NCBI RefSeq assembly: GCF_004335005.1
Contig: NZ_RQRT01000003.1
Coordinates: 1 to 64,000, forward strand
DNA: 64,000 bases
Source: Paracoccus nototheniae
GTDB taxonomy: Bacteria > Pseudomonadota > Alphaproteobacteria > Rhodobacterales > Rhodobacteraceae
Reading direction: 5' to 3'
Part shown: one piece after another, positions 42,737 to 51,963 of the stretch
Position numbering within the stretch: position 1 is the first letter of the stretch
How the letters are laid out: each line of letters starts with the position of its first letter
Notes under the pieces: model-generated
What the model was told of the DNA's origin: nothing
The model's database searches: none
The model's input: the letters and a program-made list of their open reading frames with translations, nothing else
Program-made: the position numbers and the translations under genes

Positions 42737-43735
42737 ATGACCGATTTCACCAACCCGACCCGCCGTGGCCTGCTGATGGGAGCAGCGGCCATATCCGCCC
42801 TTGGCCTTGTGCCGGGTGCGGCATGGGCTGCCGATTACCCGACCCGCCCGATCACGCTGGTCGTGCCTTGGGGGGCAGGCGGCGGCACGGATGCGACCGC
42901 GCGCATGATCGGCGCGCTGCTGGAACGCAGGCTGGGTCAGCCGGTCACCGTGGTCAATCGCACCGGCGGGGCCGGGGTCATCGGCCATTCGGCCATCGCC
43001 ACGGCGGATGCCGATGGATACACCCTTGGCCTTGTCACGGTGGAAATCGCGATGATGCACCATATGGGCCTGACGCCGCTGACCCATGCCGATTACACGC
43101 CGCTTGGGCTGATGAATGCCGACAGCCCGGCGGTCACGGTGGGCACCGCCAGCGGCTATGCCGACATTGCCGCCCTGACCGAGGCGATCCGCGCGTCCGA
43201 ACCGGGCACCTTCACCGCCTCGGGCACCTCGCAGGGGGGGATCTGGCATCTGGCGCTGGTCGGCTGGCTGCAGGAACTGGGACTGGCGCCCGATCATGTG
43301 ACCTGGGTGCCGTCCGAAGGATCGGCCCCGGCGATGCAGGATCTGATCGCGGGCGGGGTCGACATCGTCACCGTCTCGCTGGCCGAGACCAAGGCGATGG
43401 TCGATGCGGGCCGCGCCGTCAATCTGGCGCTGATGGGCAGCGAACGCGCCGCCAGCCATCCCGACCTGCCGACCCTGTCCGAGGCCGGCGGCGGCGATTT
43501 CGCGCTGGCCACATGGCGTGGCGTCGCCGGGCCGCGCGATCTGCCGCAGGATATCGCCGACAGGATCTCGGCAGCTTTGGCCGAGATCGCGGTGGATCCC
43601 GAATTCACCGAATTCATGGACAGCCGGGGCTTTGCCATCGCCTATCTGGACCCCGCCGCCCATGGCGCCATGATGGCCGAGGCCGATGCGCAGATGGCCG
43701 GCACCATGGCCGCCGCCGGGCTGGTTCAGGACTGA
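42737..43735 (+). CDS. tctC: Tripartite tricarboxylate transporter substrate-binding protein (TctC/Bug family)
   Basis: A 332-residue periplasmic binding protein. The N-terminus has a twin-arginine-like signal (TRRGLLMGAAAISALGLVPG) ending near AWAADYPTRP. Bug-family segments are ITLVVPWGAGGGTDATARMI and GHSAIATADADGYTLGLVTV. A central GTFTASGTSQGGIWHLALVG and HPDLPTLSEAGG are typical of the fold. It captures carboxylate substrates for TctAB. GGGAGG six bases upstream supports this start. The binding pocket does not reveal the substrate. Confidence 0.93.
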   Translation: MTDFTNPTRRGLLMGAAAISALGLVPGAAWAADYPTRPITLVVPWGAGGGTDATARMIGALLERRLGQPVTVVNRTGGAGVIGHSAIATADADGYTLGLVTVEIAMMHHMGLTPLTHADYTPLGLMNADSPAVTVGTASGYADIAALTEAIRASEPGTFTASGTSQGGIWHLALVGWLQELGLAPDHVTWVPSEGSAPAMQDLIAGGVDIVTVSLAETKAMVDAGRAVNLALMGSERAASHPDLPTLSEAGGGDFALATWRGVAGPRDLPQDIADRISAALAEIAVDPEFTEFMDSRGFAIAYLDPAAHGAMMAEADAQMAGTMAAAGLVQD

Positions 43736-43792
43736 TCCAAAGACCGGACGGCAGAACCCTCTGCCGTCCATGCGCAACCTGGGGAGGGGGCC

Positions 43793-44272
43793 ATGAAGAT
43801 CACCGATGCCATATCGGGCCTGCTGCTGATGGGGCTGGGGCTGTTCATGCTGTGGCAGGCTGCGCAGTTCCCGTCCTTTGGCGGGCAGCCCTATGGGGCC
43901 GCGCTGCTGCCCTCGATTCTGGCCGTGGGATTTCTTGCGGCGGGCGGGCTGCTGGTCGCGCGCGACCTGCTGGTCCGGCGCCATGCCCCGGCGGGCCCCT
44001 GGGTGGCGCTGATCCCCGACCTGCGTCAGGGCACCGGCATGGCCGCGGGGCTGGCGGTGCTGGGCAATGTGTTGGCGCAGATCTGGCTGGCGCCGCAGCT
44101 GGGTTATCTGCCCGTCGCGATCATGGGGCTGGCGGTGCTGTTTGTCGTGCTGCGCCTGCGCCTGTGGGTGGCGCTGACGCTGGCGGTGGGAACCAGCCTT
44201 GCCTGCTGGTGGCTGTTTGCGGGGCTGTTGCGCGTGCCGCTGCCGCGCGGTCTGCTGGATGGGATTTTATAG
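43793..44272 (+). CDS. tctB: Tripartite tricarboxylate transporter small membrane subunit
   Basis: A 159-residue protein with four hydrophobic segments, beginning MKITDAISGLLLMGLGLFML and continuing with FPSFGGQPYGAALLPSILAV, the pattern typical of TctB. It lies 57 bp after tctC (GGGGAGG ribosome site just upstream) and one base before tctA. TctB is the small membrane subunit of the Na+-coupled TctABC carrier. Confidence 0.92.
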   Translation: MKITDAISGLLLMGLGLFMLWQAAQFPSFGGQPYGAALLPSILAVGFLAAGGLLVARDLLVRRHAPAGPWVALIPDLRQGTGMAAGLAVLGNVLAQIWLAPQLGYLPVAIMGLAVLFVVLRLRLWVALTLAVGTSLACWWLFAGLLRVPLPRGLLDGIL

Positions 44273-44273
44273 C

Positions 44274-45788
44274 ATGGCCGACATCCTTTGGCAGGCCGCC
44301 CTTCTGGTCTTCGATCCGCGCGTCCTGATCACCGCCCTGCTGGCGGGCGCCTTTGGCATGTTCGTGGGCGCCATGCCCGGCCTGACCGCGACGATGGCGG
44401 TGGCGCTGCTGGTGCCGATGACCTTCTTCATGGACCCGATTCCGGCGCTGGCGGCCATCGTCGCGGCCAGCGGCATGGCGATCTTTGCGGGCGACATTCC
44501 CGGCGCACTGCTGCGCATCCCCGGCACCCCGGCATCCGCCGCCTATGTCGAGGACAGCTATCGTCTGGCGATGAAGGGTCAGATCAACATGGCGCTTGGC
44601 ACCAACCTGCTGGTGTCGTGCATCGGTGGGCTGGTGGGGGTGTTCGTGCTGATCGCCGCCGCCCCCTGGCTCGCCGAATTCGCGCTGCGCTTCACCTCGT
44701 ACGAATATTTCTGGCTGGCGGCCCTTGGGCTGTCCTGCGCGATCTTCATCGCCTCGGCCGATCCGCTGAAGGCGGGGGTGGCGCTGCTGATCGGTCTGGC
44801 GATGGCCACGGTCGGCCTTGACCCGACGACCGGCGTGCCGCGCTTTACCTTCGGGCAGGTCAACCTGCTGGCGGGTGTCGAGTTCATCCCGGCGATGATC
44901 GGTCTGTTCGCGCTGGCCGAGGTCATGCGCGGCGTGATCCGCCTGAACCACAAGGCCCCGCCCGTGACCATGCCGCAGGGCGAGGGCGCGCTGTTCAAGG
45001 GCGTCGGCGGCGTCATCCGCCGTCATCCCAAAAACATCGTCCGCGGGTCGCTGATGGGCACGCTGATCGGGGCGCTGCCCGGTGCAGGGGCCGATATCGC
45101 CGCATGGATGGCCTATGCCGTGTCCAAGCGTTTCTCGAAAACCCCCGCGAAATACGGCACCGGCCATGTCGAGGGGCTGGTCGATGCCTCGGCTGCCAAC
45201 AATGCCGCCGTGGGCGGGGCGTGGATCCCGGCGCTGGTCTTCGGCATTCCGGGCGACAGCGTGACCGCCATCGTCATCGGCGTTTTGTACATGAAGGGGA
45301 TGAACCCCGGCCCGACGGTGTTCTTGCAGAACCCGCAGCTGATCTATGCCGTGTTCATGATCTTTATCCTGACAACGCTGATGATGGTCCCGCTTGGCTG
45401 GGTGGCCGTCAAGGTTGCGCGTCAGGCGCTGCGGGTGCCGTCACGCGTGCTGCTGCCCATCGTTCTGGCCTTTTGCATCGTGGGCGCCTTTGCGATGACC
45501 AATTCGGTCTTTGGCATCGTCATCATGCTGGCGCTTGGCCTGCTGGGCTGGCTGTTGGAGGAAAACGGATTTCCCGTCGCGCCGATCATTCTGGGCCTTG
45601 TGCTGGGCGGCATGTTCGAACGGATGTTCATGACCTCAATGATCAAGTCGGGCGGCGATCTGGGTGCGTTCTTCGACCGTCCGATCGCGGCGATGCTGGG
45701 CGTCTGCGTGCTGCTGATCTGGGGGGCGGCAATCCTTGGCGCCCTGCGCCGGATGGTTCGGGGGCGTCCCGCTCGCCATGCTGATTGA
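44274..45788 (+). CDS. tctA: Tripartite tricarboxylate transporter large membrane subunit
   Basis: A 504-residue membrane protein with about 12 helices. TctA motifs are GAMPGLTATMAVALLVPMTF, GDIPGALLRIPGTPASAAYV and IGALPGAGADIAAWMAYAVS, plus the second repeat signature GIPGDSVTAIVIGVLYMKGM. It forms the transport pathway with TctB. It ends the operon; the following about 1.2 kb contains only an IS remnant. Confidence 0.95.
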   Translation: MADILWQAALLVFDPRVLITALLAGAFGMFVGAMPGLTATMAVALLVPMTFFMDPIPALAAIVAASGMAIFAGDIPGALLRIPGTPASAAYVEDSYRLAMKGQINMALGTNLLVSCIGGLVGVFVLIAAAPWLAEFALRFTSYEYFWLAALGLSCAIFIASADPLKAGVALLIGLAMATVGLDPTTGVPRFTFGQVNLLAGVEFIPAMIGLFALAEVMRGVIRLNHKAPPVTMPQGEGALFKGVGGVIRRHPKNIVRGSLMGTLIGALPGAGADIAAWMAYAVSKRFSKTPAKYGTGHVEGLVDASAANNAAVGGAWIPALVFGIPGDSVTAIVIGVLYMKGMNPGPTVFLQNPQLIYAVFMIFILTTLMMVPLGWVAVKVARQALRVPSRVLLPIVLAFCIVGAFAMTNSVFGIVIMLALGLLGWLLEENGFPVAPIILGLVLGGMFERMFMTSMIKSGGDLGAFFDRPIAAMLGVCVLLIWGAAILGALRRMVRGRPARHAD

Positions 45789-45984
45789 TCGGAGCGAAGT
45801 CGATCCACCCCTATGGCGCAAGTCTGATCACTGCCAGGCATGTCTGGACCGGGCGCGGCTGATCCGCCGACAGACATCCCCGCGTTGGTCTTGGAGAATT
45901 GAGGGCGCGGGTCATGTCATCGCCCCCAATTTTCTATAGTACAGTTGATGCTGCGACTCTTTCTCGGGAATGCAAGGACGCATC
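45789..45984. other. Intergenic sequence downstream of tctA, nothing recognised
   Basis: About 195 bp between the tctA stop and the IS481 remnant, with no recognisable gene. No clear terminator hairpin with a T-run is visible for the tct operon. Confidence 0.35.
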
Positions 45985-46600
45985 ACGGGTTGTGTCCGTT
46001 CCGGAAGCGAGACGACCAACGCAGGCCGTCAGGGTTGCTATCATGAGGGCTGGCCCGTCATTGGTCCGGGGGCCTGTCCGAATGATCGCAAGCGTCGCTC
46101 GCGACGCCGAGCCGGGATCTGGCGATCAGTCCGAAGATCGTCGCACATTGGCGACAGGGGCAGACGGTCGAGGATCCCAAAACCGGGCTGACGGACCCGC
46201 ATTCCACCGTTTTAACCGAGGCCGACGGGGCAATGGTTATGGCGGTCCGGCGGCACATGCTGCTGCCGTCGGAGTTCAAGCATGCAGCAAACGATCCGGG
46301 GGATCGTTTCTGGCGCAGAACGGCTGCATGCCCTGCAGCCATCCATGCTGCAACTGACGCGTTCAGAACTGCATCAGTGCCTGCGGCGATAAGCCGTTCC
46401 GGCGCCATAAGATCAAGCCCAACGGAAAGGCCTTTCCCGGCTGCCTGATGTGGAGGGCGACAAGCCGACGTGCTGAAACGCGTCGCCCCGTTGATGGATC
46501 GCCTCGGGTCCGCCGGGGTCGGCGCGCAGGGCGACGATCATCTCGACCTGCTCTGGGAAAAGCCGTGGCACATTGATACAAACCTGACCCGCTGGTTTAC
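45985..46600 (+). mobile_element. IS481-family transposase remnant
   Basis: The plus strand reads SPKIVAHWRQGQTVEDPKTG followed by LTDPHSTVLTEADGAMVMAV and RRHMLLPSEF. In another frame it continues LHALQPSMLQLTRSELHQCL and then LPDVEGDKPT. These are successive blocks of IS481/IS6120-type transposases: the helix-turn-helix, then the LxALQPxIPxLTRSxLHRCLxRHGI region. Frameshifts and stops separate them and the catalytic DDE domain (HIDIAEV onward) is absent. It is inactive. The sequence from 46601 to about 46978 contains no recognised gene. Confidence 0.78.
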
Positions 46601-46978
46601 TCATAGGTGGCGATGTCCGCGCTGACCTCGACTCGCGCGATCATCGCCGGCATGGCGCAACGCGTGGGGCAGCAGTCAGCGGTCGGGTGATTTCGCGACT
46701 GCGCAGATATGTCTTGGCCATTTCATGCGAATGCTCATCACGCGATCCGTTCACGCAGGCTCTCATTGCGGCCTGTCCGGCCATGACCGTTCTCCAGACG
46801 GCACGGGCCGGAAATCCGCCGATGGCTGTGTGCGGGGGCTTGCCGAACGGGGCCGGACGCCGCAGGGTTTCCTGCGCCTTGGCGCGGTCGAGCGGTGTCC
46901 GGGCCCCTCTGACGAAAGTGGCGGCGCTTTCGTGATGTCGGCACCTGTTTTATGGTCCACCGCCTGGACTTTCGTGAC

Positions 46979-48094
46979 ATGACACAGGACAATTTTGCGC
47001 CGATTTCGGGCGCCTCCGGCACGGCGCCCAAGCGCGCGGTGCTTTCCTATCTGAAATGGGCGATCATCGTTACCGTGCTGGGCCTGATTCTGGGCGCGGT
47101 TCTGGGCTGGCAAACGACCGGGACGCTTGGCGGGATGCTGTCGATCCTGTTCATCGTCGCGGTTCTGGCGGTGCTGGAAATCTCATTGTCGTTCGACAAT
47201 GCCATCGTGAACGCCAACAAGCTGAAAGACATGCGCCCGGAATGGCAGCGGCGCTTTCTGACCTGGGGCATCCTGATCGCGGTCTTTGGGATGCGGATCG
47301 TCTTTCCGCTGCTGATCGTGGTCATCGCCGCCGGGATCGGCCCGTGGCAGGCGCTGGTTCTGGCCGCCAGCCAGCCCGAGGAATATGCCCGCATCATGCA
47401 CGAGGCGCATCTGCCGATCGCGGCCTTTGGCGGCACCTTCCTGATGATGGTCGGGCTGAGCTTTTTCTTTGATCAGGAAAAGGATGTGCACTGGGTCGGT
47501 TGGGTCGAACGCAACATGGCCAAATATGCCAGCATCCGCGGCATCGAGATCGCCGTCGTGCTGCTGATCGTGCTGAGCTTTTCGCATCTGCTGGAGGGGG
47601 CCGACCGTGCCACCTTTTTCAGCGCCGCCATCTGGGGGCTGATGACCTTTCTGCTGGTCGAGGTTCTGGGCGGTCTGCTGGACAGCACGCAGGAAACCCT
47701 GCACGGCGCGGCCAAGGGTGGCCTTGGGGCGTTCCTGTATCTTGAGGTGCTGGATGCCTCGTTCAGCTTCGACGGGGTGATCGGAGCCTTCGCGCTCAGC
47801 CAGAACCTGTTCGTGATCGCGATCGGTCTGGGCATCGGGGCGATGTATGTGCGGTCGATGACCATCATGCTGGTCGAAAACAGCACCCTGTCGGAATACC
47901 GGTTTCTGGAACATGGCGCTTTTTATGCGATCGTGGCGCTGTCGGTGGTGATGTTCGTTCAGGCGCTGGTGCATATCCCCGAGGTGATCACCGGGCTTGG
48001 CGGCGCGACCCTGATCGGGATCTCTCTGTGGTCGTCGATCCTGTGGAACCGGAAAGAGGCGCTGCAGGACATCGACGCTGTCGCCATGCCCTGA
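46979..48094 (+). CDS. DUF475 family (TerC-like) integral membrane protein
   Basis: A 371-residue membrane protein with about nine helices. DUF475/TerC-type motifs include LEISLSFDNAIVNANKLKDM and LEVLDASFSFDGVIGAFALS, two Asp-Asn or Asp-Gly-Val membrane motifs that recur in TerC-like metal-handling exporters (tellurium resistance, manganese efflux). No strong ribosome site is seen, so an ATG nine codons upstream (46952) is possible. A hairpin terminator follows 20 bp after the stop. Likely metal ion homeostasis; specific metal unknown. Confidence 0.9.
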   Translation: MTQDNFAPISGASGTAPKRAVLSYLKWAIIVTVLGLILGAVLGWQTTGTLGGMLSILFIVAVLAVLEISLSFDNAIVNANKLKDMRPEWQRRFLTWGILIAVFGMRIVFPLLIVVIAAGIGPWQALVLAASQPEEYARIMHEAHLPIAAFGGTFLMMVGLSFFFDQEKDVHWVGWVERNMAKYASIRGIEIAVVLLIVLSFSHLLEGADRATFFSAAIWGLMTFLLVEVLGGLLDSTQETLHGAAKGGLGAFLYLEVLDASFSFDGVIGAFALSQNLFVIAIGLGIGAMYVRSMTIMLVENSTLSEYRFLEHGAFYAIVALSVVMFVQALVHIPEVITGLGGATLIGISLWSSILWNRKEALQDIDAVAMP

Positions 48095-48113
48095 CGGGCC
48101 GGGCCGACATGCA

Positions 48114-48135
48114 AAGGGGCCCTGCGGGGCCCCTT
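48114..48135 (+). terminator. Hairpin after the DUF475 gene
   Basis: AAGGGGCCCTGCGGGGCCCC plus TT forms a GC-rich stem with a short loop 20 bp after the stop codon. There is no long T-run, as often in high-GC genomes. Confidence 0.6.
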
Positions 48136-48176
48136 GATCCGGTGGTGTTCATCCGGTGGCGTTCTGGCCGGGCCGA

Positions 48177-48329
48177 TCAGGCGGCGCGGCGGGCGTCCAA
48201 TTCGCTGATGACCGGGCGCGGCATCTCGTCCCGGGTGAAATAGCTATACATCTGGTCCAGCGCGGAATCCGCGTCCATGCTTCGTTTGCGTTCGGCGATG
48301 CTCAGTGGTTTTGTGTTTGCAGTCGACAT
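48177..48329 (-). CDS. Small hypothetical protein, 50 residues
   Basis: A short charged protein starting MSTANTKPLSIAERKRSMDA and ending with PRPVISELDARRAA. A GGAG site lies about seven bases before the ATG at 48329. The sequence looks like a soluble helical peptide. I do not recognise it. It lies between two hairpins and convergent to the DUF475 gene, so it is probably its own transcript. Real gene status is supported by the ribosome site and composition only. Confidence 0.55.
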   Translation of the reverse strand: MSTANTKPLSIAERKRSMDADSALDQMYSYFTRDEMPRPVISELDARRAA

Positions 48330-48390
48330 TTCAGTTCTCCGGGTTCGGGTCATTTCCCTCCCACGGGCTTCAGATATTGATTGATTGGTC

Positions 48391-48425
48391 AAAATAAAAC
48401 CGCCCCGACGTAAGGTCAGGGCGGT
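48391..48425 (-). terminator. Terminator downstream of tyrS
   Basis: On the minus strand AACCGCCC pairs with GGGCGGTT around a short loop and is followed by TTATTTTG, a typical intrinsic terminator. It lies 29 bp beyond the tyrS stop codon. Confidence 0.75.
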
Positions 48426-48453
48426 TGCAGGGCAGCCATGCATTCCGGACAAG

Positions 48454-49695
48454 TCAGTCGAGCTGCAGCATCCGGTGCTTTTTCTTGCCGACCGAGATCT
48501 TGATGCCCCGGTCCAGCGCCGCCCGGTCCAGCACCATCTGCGGGTCGGTGACGGCGGCATTGTCGGCGCGCAGGCCGCCCTCGGCGATCAGGCGCTTGAC
48601 CTCTTTGCCGCTGGCGACGATGCCCGACTGGACCAGCGCCTGCGCGATGGTGATGCCATCGGCCATGGCGGCGGGCAGGCGGGCGATTTCCAGATCGCCA
48701 CCCGCGCCGCCTTCCTCAAAGACCTCGCGCGCGGTCGCCGCGGCGCTGGCGGCGGCATCCGCGCCGTGCAGCAGGGTGGTCACCTCATTGGCCAGCCGCA
48801 CCTTGGCCTCGTTGATCTCGGCCCCTTGCAGCGCGCCCATGCGGTTGCATTCATCGACCGGCAATTCGGTGTACAGTTTCAGGAACCGGCCCACATCGGC
48901 GTCGGTCGAGTTGCGCCAGAACTGCCAGAACTCGTAGGGCGACAGCATGTCGGCCGACAGCCAGGTGGCCCCGCCCGCCGATTTGCCCATCTTGCGCCCG
49001 TCGCTGGTCGTCAGCAGAGGCGAGGTCAGCCCCCAGACCTGTCGGTCATCGACCCGCCGCGTCAGGTCGATCCCGTTGACGATATTGCCCCATTGATCCG
49101 ACCCGCCCATCTGCAGCTGACAGCCGTGGCGGCGGTTCAGCTCCAGAAAATCATAGGCCTGCAGGATCATGTAGTTGAATTCGAGGAAACTCAGCGATTG
49201 TTCGCGATCCAGCCGGGATTTCACCGATTCAAAGGACAGCATCCGGTTGACGCTGAAATGCCGCCCGATATCGCGCAGAAAGGTCAGATAGTTCAGATCG
49301 TCCAGCCATTCGGCATTGTTCAGCATGGTGGCCTGACCGGGGCCGTAATCCAGATAGCGGGCAAAGACCTGCCCCATCGCGTCGATATTGGCCTGAATCG
49401 CGGCATCGTCCAGCAGCGGGCGTTCGTCGCTGCGAAAGGACGGATCGCCCACCTTGGTGGTGCCGCCGCCCATCAGGGTCAGCGGACGGTTGCCGGTCTT
49501 CTGGAACCAGCGCAGCATCATGATGTTCAGCAGATGGCCCACATGCAGGCTGGCCGCCGTCGCGTCATAGCCGATATAGGCCGTGACCGGCCCCGCCAGC
49601 AGCGCCTGATCCAAGCCCGCATAATCCGTGCAATCGGCCAGATAGCCGCGTTCGGCCATGATGTGCAGGAAGTCGGACTTGGGCTGATAGGTCAT
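48454..49695 (-). CDS. tyrS: Tyrosine-tRNA ligase
   Basis: A 413-residue class I aminoacyl-tRNA synthetase charging tRNA-Tyr. HIGH-type motif [16 protein letters not shown] and KMSKS-type motif [14 protein letters not shown] are present. The binding pocket includes YIGYDATA and [11 protein letters not shown], and an S4-like C-terminal domain covers about residues 345-413 ([20 protein letters not shown]). The start at 49695 has AAGG nine bases upstream; an ATG three codons earlier is too close to it. It is divergent from anmK with 57 bp between. Confidence 0.97.
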   Translation of the reverse strand: MTYQPKSDFLHIMAERGYLADCTDYAGLDQALLAGPVTAYIGYDATAASLHVGHLLNIMMLRWFQKTGNRPLTLMGGGTTKVGDPSFRSDERPLLDDAAIQANIDAMGQVFARYLDYGPGQATMLNNAEWLDDLNYLTFLRDIGRHFSVNRMLSFESVKSRLDREQSLSFLEFNYMILQAYDFLELNRRHGCQLQMGGSDQWGNIVNGIDLTRRVDDRQVWGLTSPLLTTSDGRKMGKSAGGATWLSADMLSPYEFWQFWRNSTDADVGRFLKLYTELPVDECNRMGALQGAEINEAKVRLANEVTTLLHGADAAASAAATAREVFEEGGAGGDLEIARLPAAMADGITIAQALVQSGIVASGKEVKRLIAEGGLRADNAAVTDPQMVLDRAALDRGIKISVGKKKHRMLQLD

Positions 49696-49752
49696 GGGGT
49701 TCATCCTTCTGATGGGTCGCGATATACAGGCGGGCGCCATAAAGGAAAAGCG

Positions 49753-50847
49753 ATGATCCGGGCTTTGGGAATGATGTCGGGTACCTCGCTGGACGGGGTG
49801 GACGCGGCGATGATCGACACCGACGGTATCCGCATCGGCGGGTTTGGCGCATCAGCCTTTCGGGCGTTTTCGGACAACGAATCGGCGGTGCTGCATGGCG
49901 GTCTGGGGCTGTGGCCCGATGCGCCCGCCATCCCCGATCTGGCGCAGCTGGTCGAGGCCGCGCATGCTGATCTGGCGCAGCGTTTCCCCGATGCGCAGCT
50001 GATCGGGTTTCACGGCCAGACGCTGGCCCATGATCCGCGCGGACGGGGCACTCATCAGGCGGGCGATGGGGCGGCGGTGGCGCGGGCGACCGGACGCCCG
50101 GTGGTATGGGATTTCCGGTCGGAAGATGTGCGCCGGGGCGGCGAGGGCGCGCCTCTGGTGCCGTTCTTTCACTGGGCCTGCGCTGAATGGGCTGTGGGGC
50201 AGGGCGCCCTGCCGCCCGCGCCGGTGGCCTTCCTGAACCTTGGCGGCGTCGGCAATATCAGCTGGGTCGATCCGACCGCGACGGCCCCCGAGGCGCCCGG
50301 CGCCTGTCTGGCCTTCGACACCGGCCCGGCGAATGCGCCCCTGAACGATCTGATGCGCGCCCGGCGCCGACAGTCACGCGACGAGGGCGGCGCGCTGGCG
50401 GCCAGCGGGCAGGCGGATGCGGGCGTGCTGGCGCAGTTTCTGGACGATCCGTGGTTCCGCCGCCCGGCGCCCAAATCGCTGGATCGCGACCAGTTCGCGG
50501 ACCTGTCCCGCGCGCTGGCGGGCTTGTCGGACGCCGACGCGGCGGCGACACTGGTCGCGGCGCTGGCCGGATCGGTGGCGGCGGGGATGCGCTGGCTGCC
50601 CGCGCTGCCTGCGCAGCTGCTGGTCTGCGGCGGCGGGCGTCACAACACCGCGATCATGCAGGCGCTGGCCGATGCCCTGCCCATGCCCGTGGCGGCGGTC
50701 GAGACGATCGGTCTGGACGGCGACATGCTGGAGGCGCAGGCCTTTGGCTGGCTGGCCGTGCGGGTGTTGAAGGGGCTGCCGATCTCGGGTCCGATGACGA
50801 CGGGGGTGCCGGAACCGGTCTGCGGCGGGCGCATCAGCCATCCGTGA
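49753..50847 (+). CDS. anmK: Anhydro-N-acetylmuramic acid kinase
   Basis: A 364-residue sugar kinase of murein recycling. It phosphorylates and opens 1,6-anhydro-MurNAc to MurNAc-6-phosphate. Motifs include [65 protein letters not shown] and [14 protein letters not shown]. The start follows AAAGGAAAAGCG. It is the only copy of this pathway in the window and is back-to-back with tyrS, a common arrangement in Rhodobacterales. Confidence 0.96.
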   Translation: MIRALGMMSGTSLDGVDAAMIDTDGIRIGGFGASAFRAFSDNESAVLHGGLGLWPDAPAIPDLAQLVEAAHADLAQRFPDAQLIGFHGQTLAHDPRGRGTHQAGDGAAVARATGRPVVWDFRSEDVRRGGEGAPLVPFFHWACAEWAVGQGALPPAPVAFLNLGGVGNISWVDPTATAPEAPGACLAFDTGPANAPLNDLMRARRRQSRDEGGALAASGQADAGVLAQFLDDPWFRRPAPKSLDRDQFADLSRALAGLSDADAAATLVAALAGSVAAGMRWLPALPAQLLVCGGGRHNTAIMQALADALPMPVAAVETIGLDGDMLEAQAFGWLAVRVLKGLPISGPMTTGVPEPVCGGRISHP

Positions 50848-50952
50848 TCGCAGTACACAAAGGTTTAAGGAACGTCTGTCCGGGGGCCGCGTTGTTTGGA
50901 TGATGATGGCGAAAGACGCTGTCGAAACAAAGAATTGATGCGGAGAGCTAGA

Positions 50953-51504
50953 ATGAAAACCCTTATGATGACTGTCGCAGCCGTGGCTTTTGCAACCCCG
51001 ATGATGGCGCAGGACGCAACGACCCCGCCCGCCACCGACGCGATGCCCGCCGAGACGATGCCCGCAGAAACCATGCCAGCCGAAACCATGCCGGCAGATG
51101 GCACGATGGCCACCGAAACGGCACCCGCCGACATGAGCGACATGGAAGTGACGCTGTCGGCCGAAAACCCGGGCCTGACCGCAAACTGGCTGCAGGGCCG
51201 CGCGATCTATACCACCAACGAACCCTCGACCACCGAATGGACCGACGCCACCGGCGACGCGATCCCGGGCGAATGGAACGAGATCGCGACCGTCTCGGAT
51301 ATCGTGATGTCGCCCGACGGGCAGGTCATGGGCTATATCGCCGATATCGGCGGCTTCCTGGGGATGGGCACGCATACCGTCCTGCTGGACAATGATGCCC
51401 TGAACATGGCGCAGTTCGGCGATGACACCGTCCTGGCGACCAACTACAGCCAGGAAGAGCTTGAGGCCCTGCCCGAGTTCGACACCGACACGATCATGGA
51501 CTGA
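50953..51504 (+). CDS. Secreted PRC-barrel domain protein with PAETM repeats
   Basis: A 183-residue protein with signal peptide (MKTLMMTVAAVAFATPMMAQ, cleavage after AQ). A low-complexity stretch with four tandem PAETM/PADGTM units spans about residues 29-50. A PRC-barrel-like domain follows (about residues 65-170; EIATVSDIVMSPDGQVMGYI). It is probably periplasmic. The function of such proteins is not established; PRC barrels bind other proteins or RNA. A good hairpin terminator with a T-run follows. The start ATG 50953 is preceded by GGAGAG. Confidence 0.82.
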   Translation: MKTLMMTVAAVAFATPMMAQDATTPPATDAMPAETMPAETMPAETMPADGTMATETAPADMSDMEVTLSAENPGLTANWLQGRAIYTTNEPSTTEWTDATGDAIPGEWNEIATVSDIVMSPDGQVMGYIADIGGFLGMGTHTVLLDNDALNMAQFGDDTVLATNYSQEELEALPEFDTDTIMD

Positions 51505-51529
51505 TCTGATCTGGCCCAGCCAGACCATG

Positions 51530-51556
51530 AAAGGGGCGCCCGTCGGGCGCCCCTTT
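51530..51556 (+). terminator. Terminator after the PRC-barrel gene
   Basis: AAGGGGCGCCCG, TC and GGGCGCCCCTTTT form a long perfect stem ending in a T-run about 25 bp after the stop codon. It is a clear intrinsic terminator. Confidence 0.9.
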
Positions 51557-51689
51557 TGCATGAAACAACGGGGTTTTCGACGATCATGCGCTTTGTCGTC
51601 GAATTTGTGTCAGCCGCCCTTGACGCCGCGCGGCGGTCTGCGTAAACCCCGGCCTACTCCGGCGGGCGATCGTCCGGGGGATGAGTTGG

Positions 51690-51766
51690 GCGGTTGTAGC
51701 TCAGTTGGTTAGAGTACCGGCCTGTCACGCCGGGGGTCGCGGGTTCGAGCCCCGTCAACCGCGCCA
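51690..51766 (+). tRNA. tRNA-Asp (anticodon GTC), copy 1
   Basis: A complete 77-nt cloverleaf including an encoded 3' CCA. The acceptor stem is GCGGTTG/CAACCGC and the discriminator is G. The D-arm TAGCTCAGTTGGTTAGAG and T-arm GGGTTCGAGCCCC are standard. The anticodon stem CCGGC/GCCGG holds the loop CTGTCAC with anticodon GTC for Asp. Confidence 0.97.
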
Positions 51767-51794
51767 CAACTCATCATTCGCCCGAAGGAAATGC

Positions 51795-51871
51795 GCGGTT
51801 GTAGCTCAGTTGGTTAGAGTACCGGCCTGTCACGCCGGGGGTCGCGGGTTCGAGCCCCGTCAACCGCGCCA
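51795..51871 (+). tRNA. tRNA-Asp (anticodon GTC), copy 2
   Basis: An identical 77-nt copy of the preceding tRNA-Asp, 28 bp downstream, with encoded CCA. Tandem identical tRNA-Asp genes are common in this group; the two probably form one transcript. Confidence 0.97.
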
Positions 51872-51963
51872 TTTCTTCCCTTTCTCATCCGATGACGGCA
51901 AGGCATTCCCCTGATGGCGGAATGCCGCTAAGACGGGCGCGATTTGCGCTTTCGGAGGATGTG

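Noticed and set aside
51681..51914. Repeated open frame across the two tRNA-Asp genes
   Set aside because: It is translation of the duplicated tRNA sequence, not a protein-coding gene.
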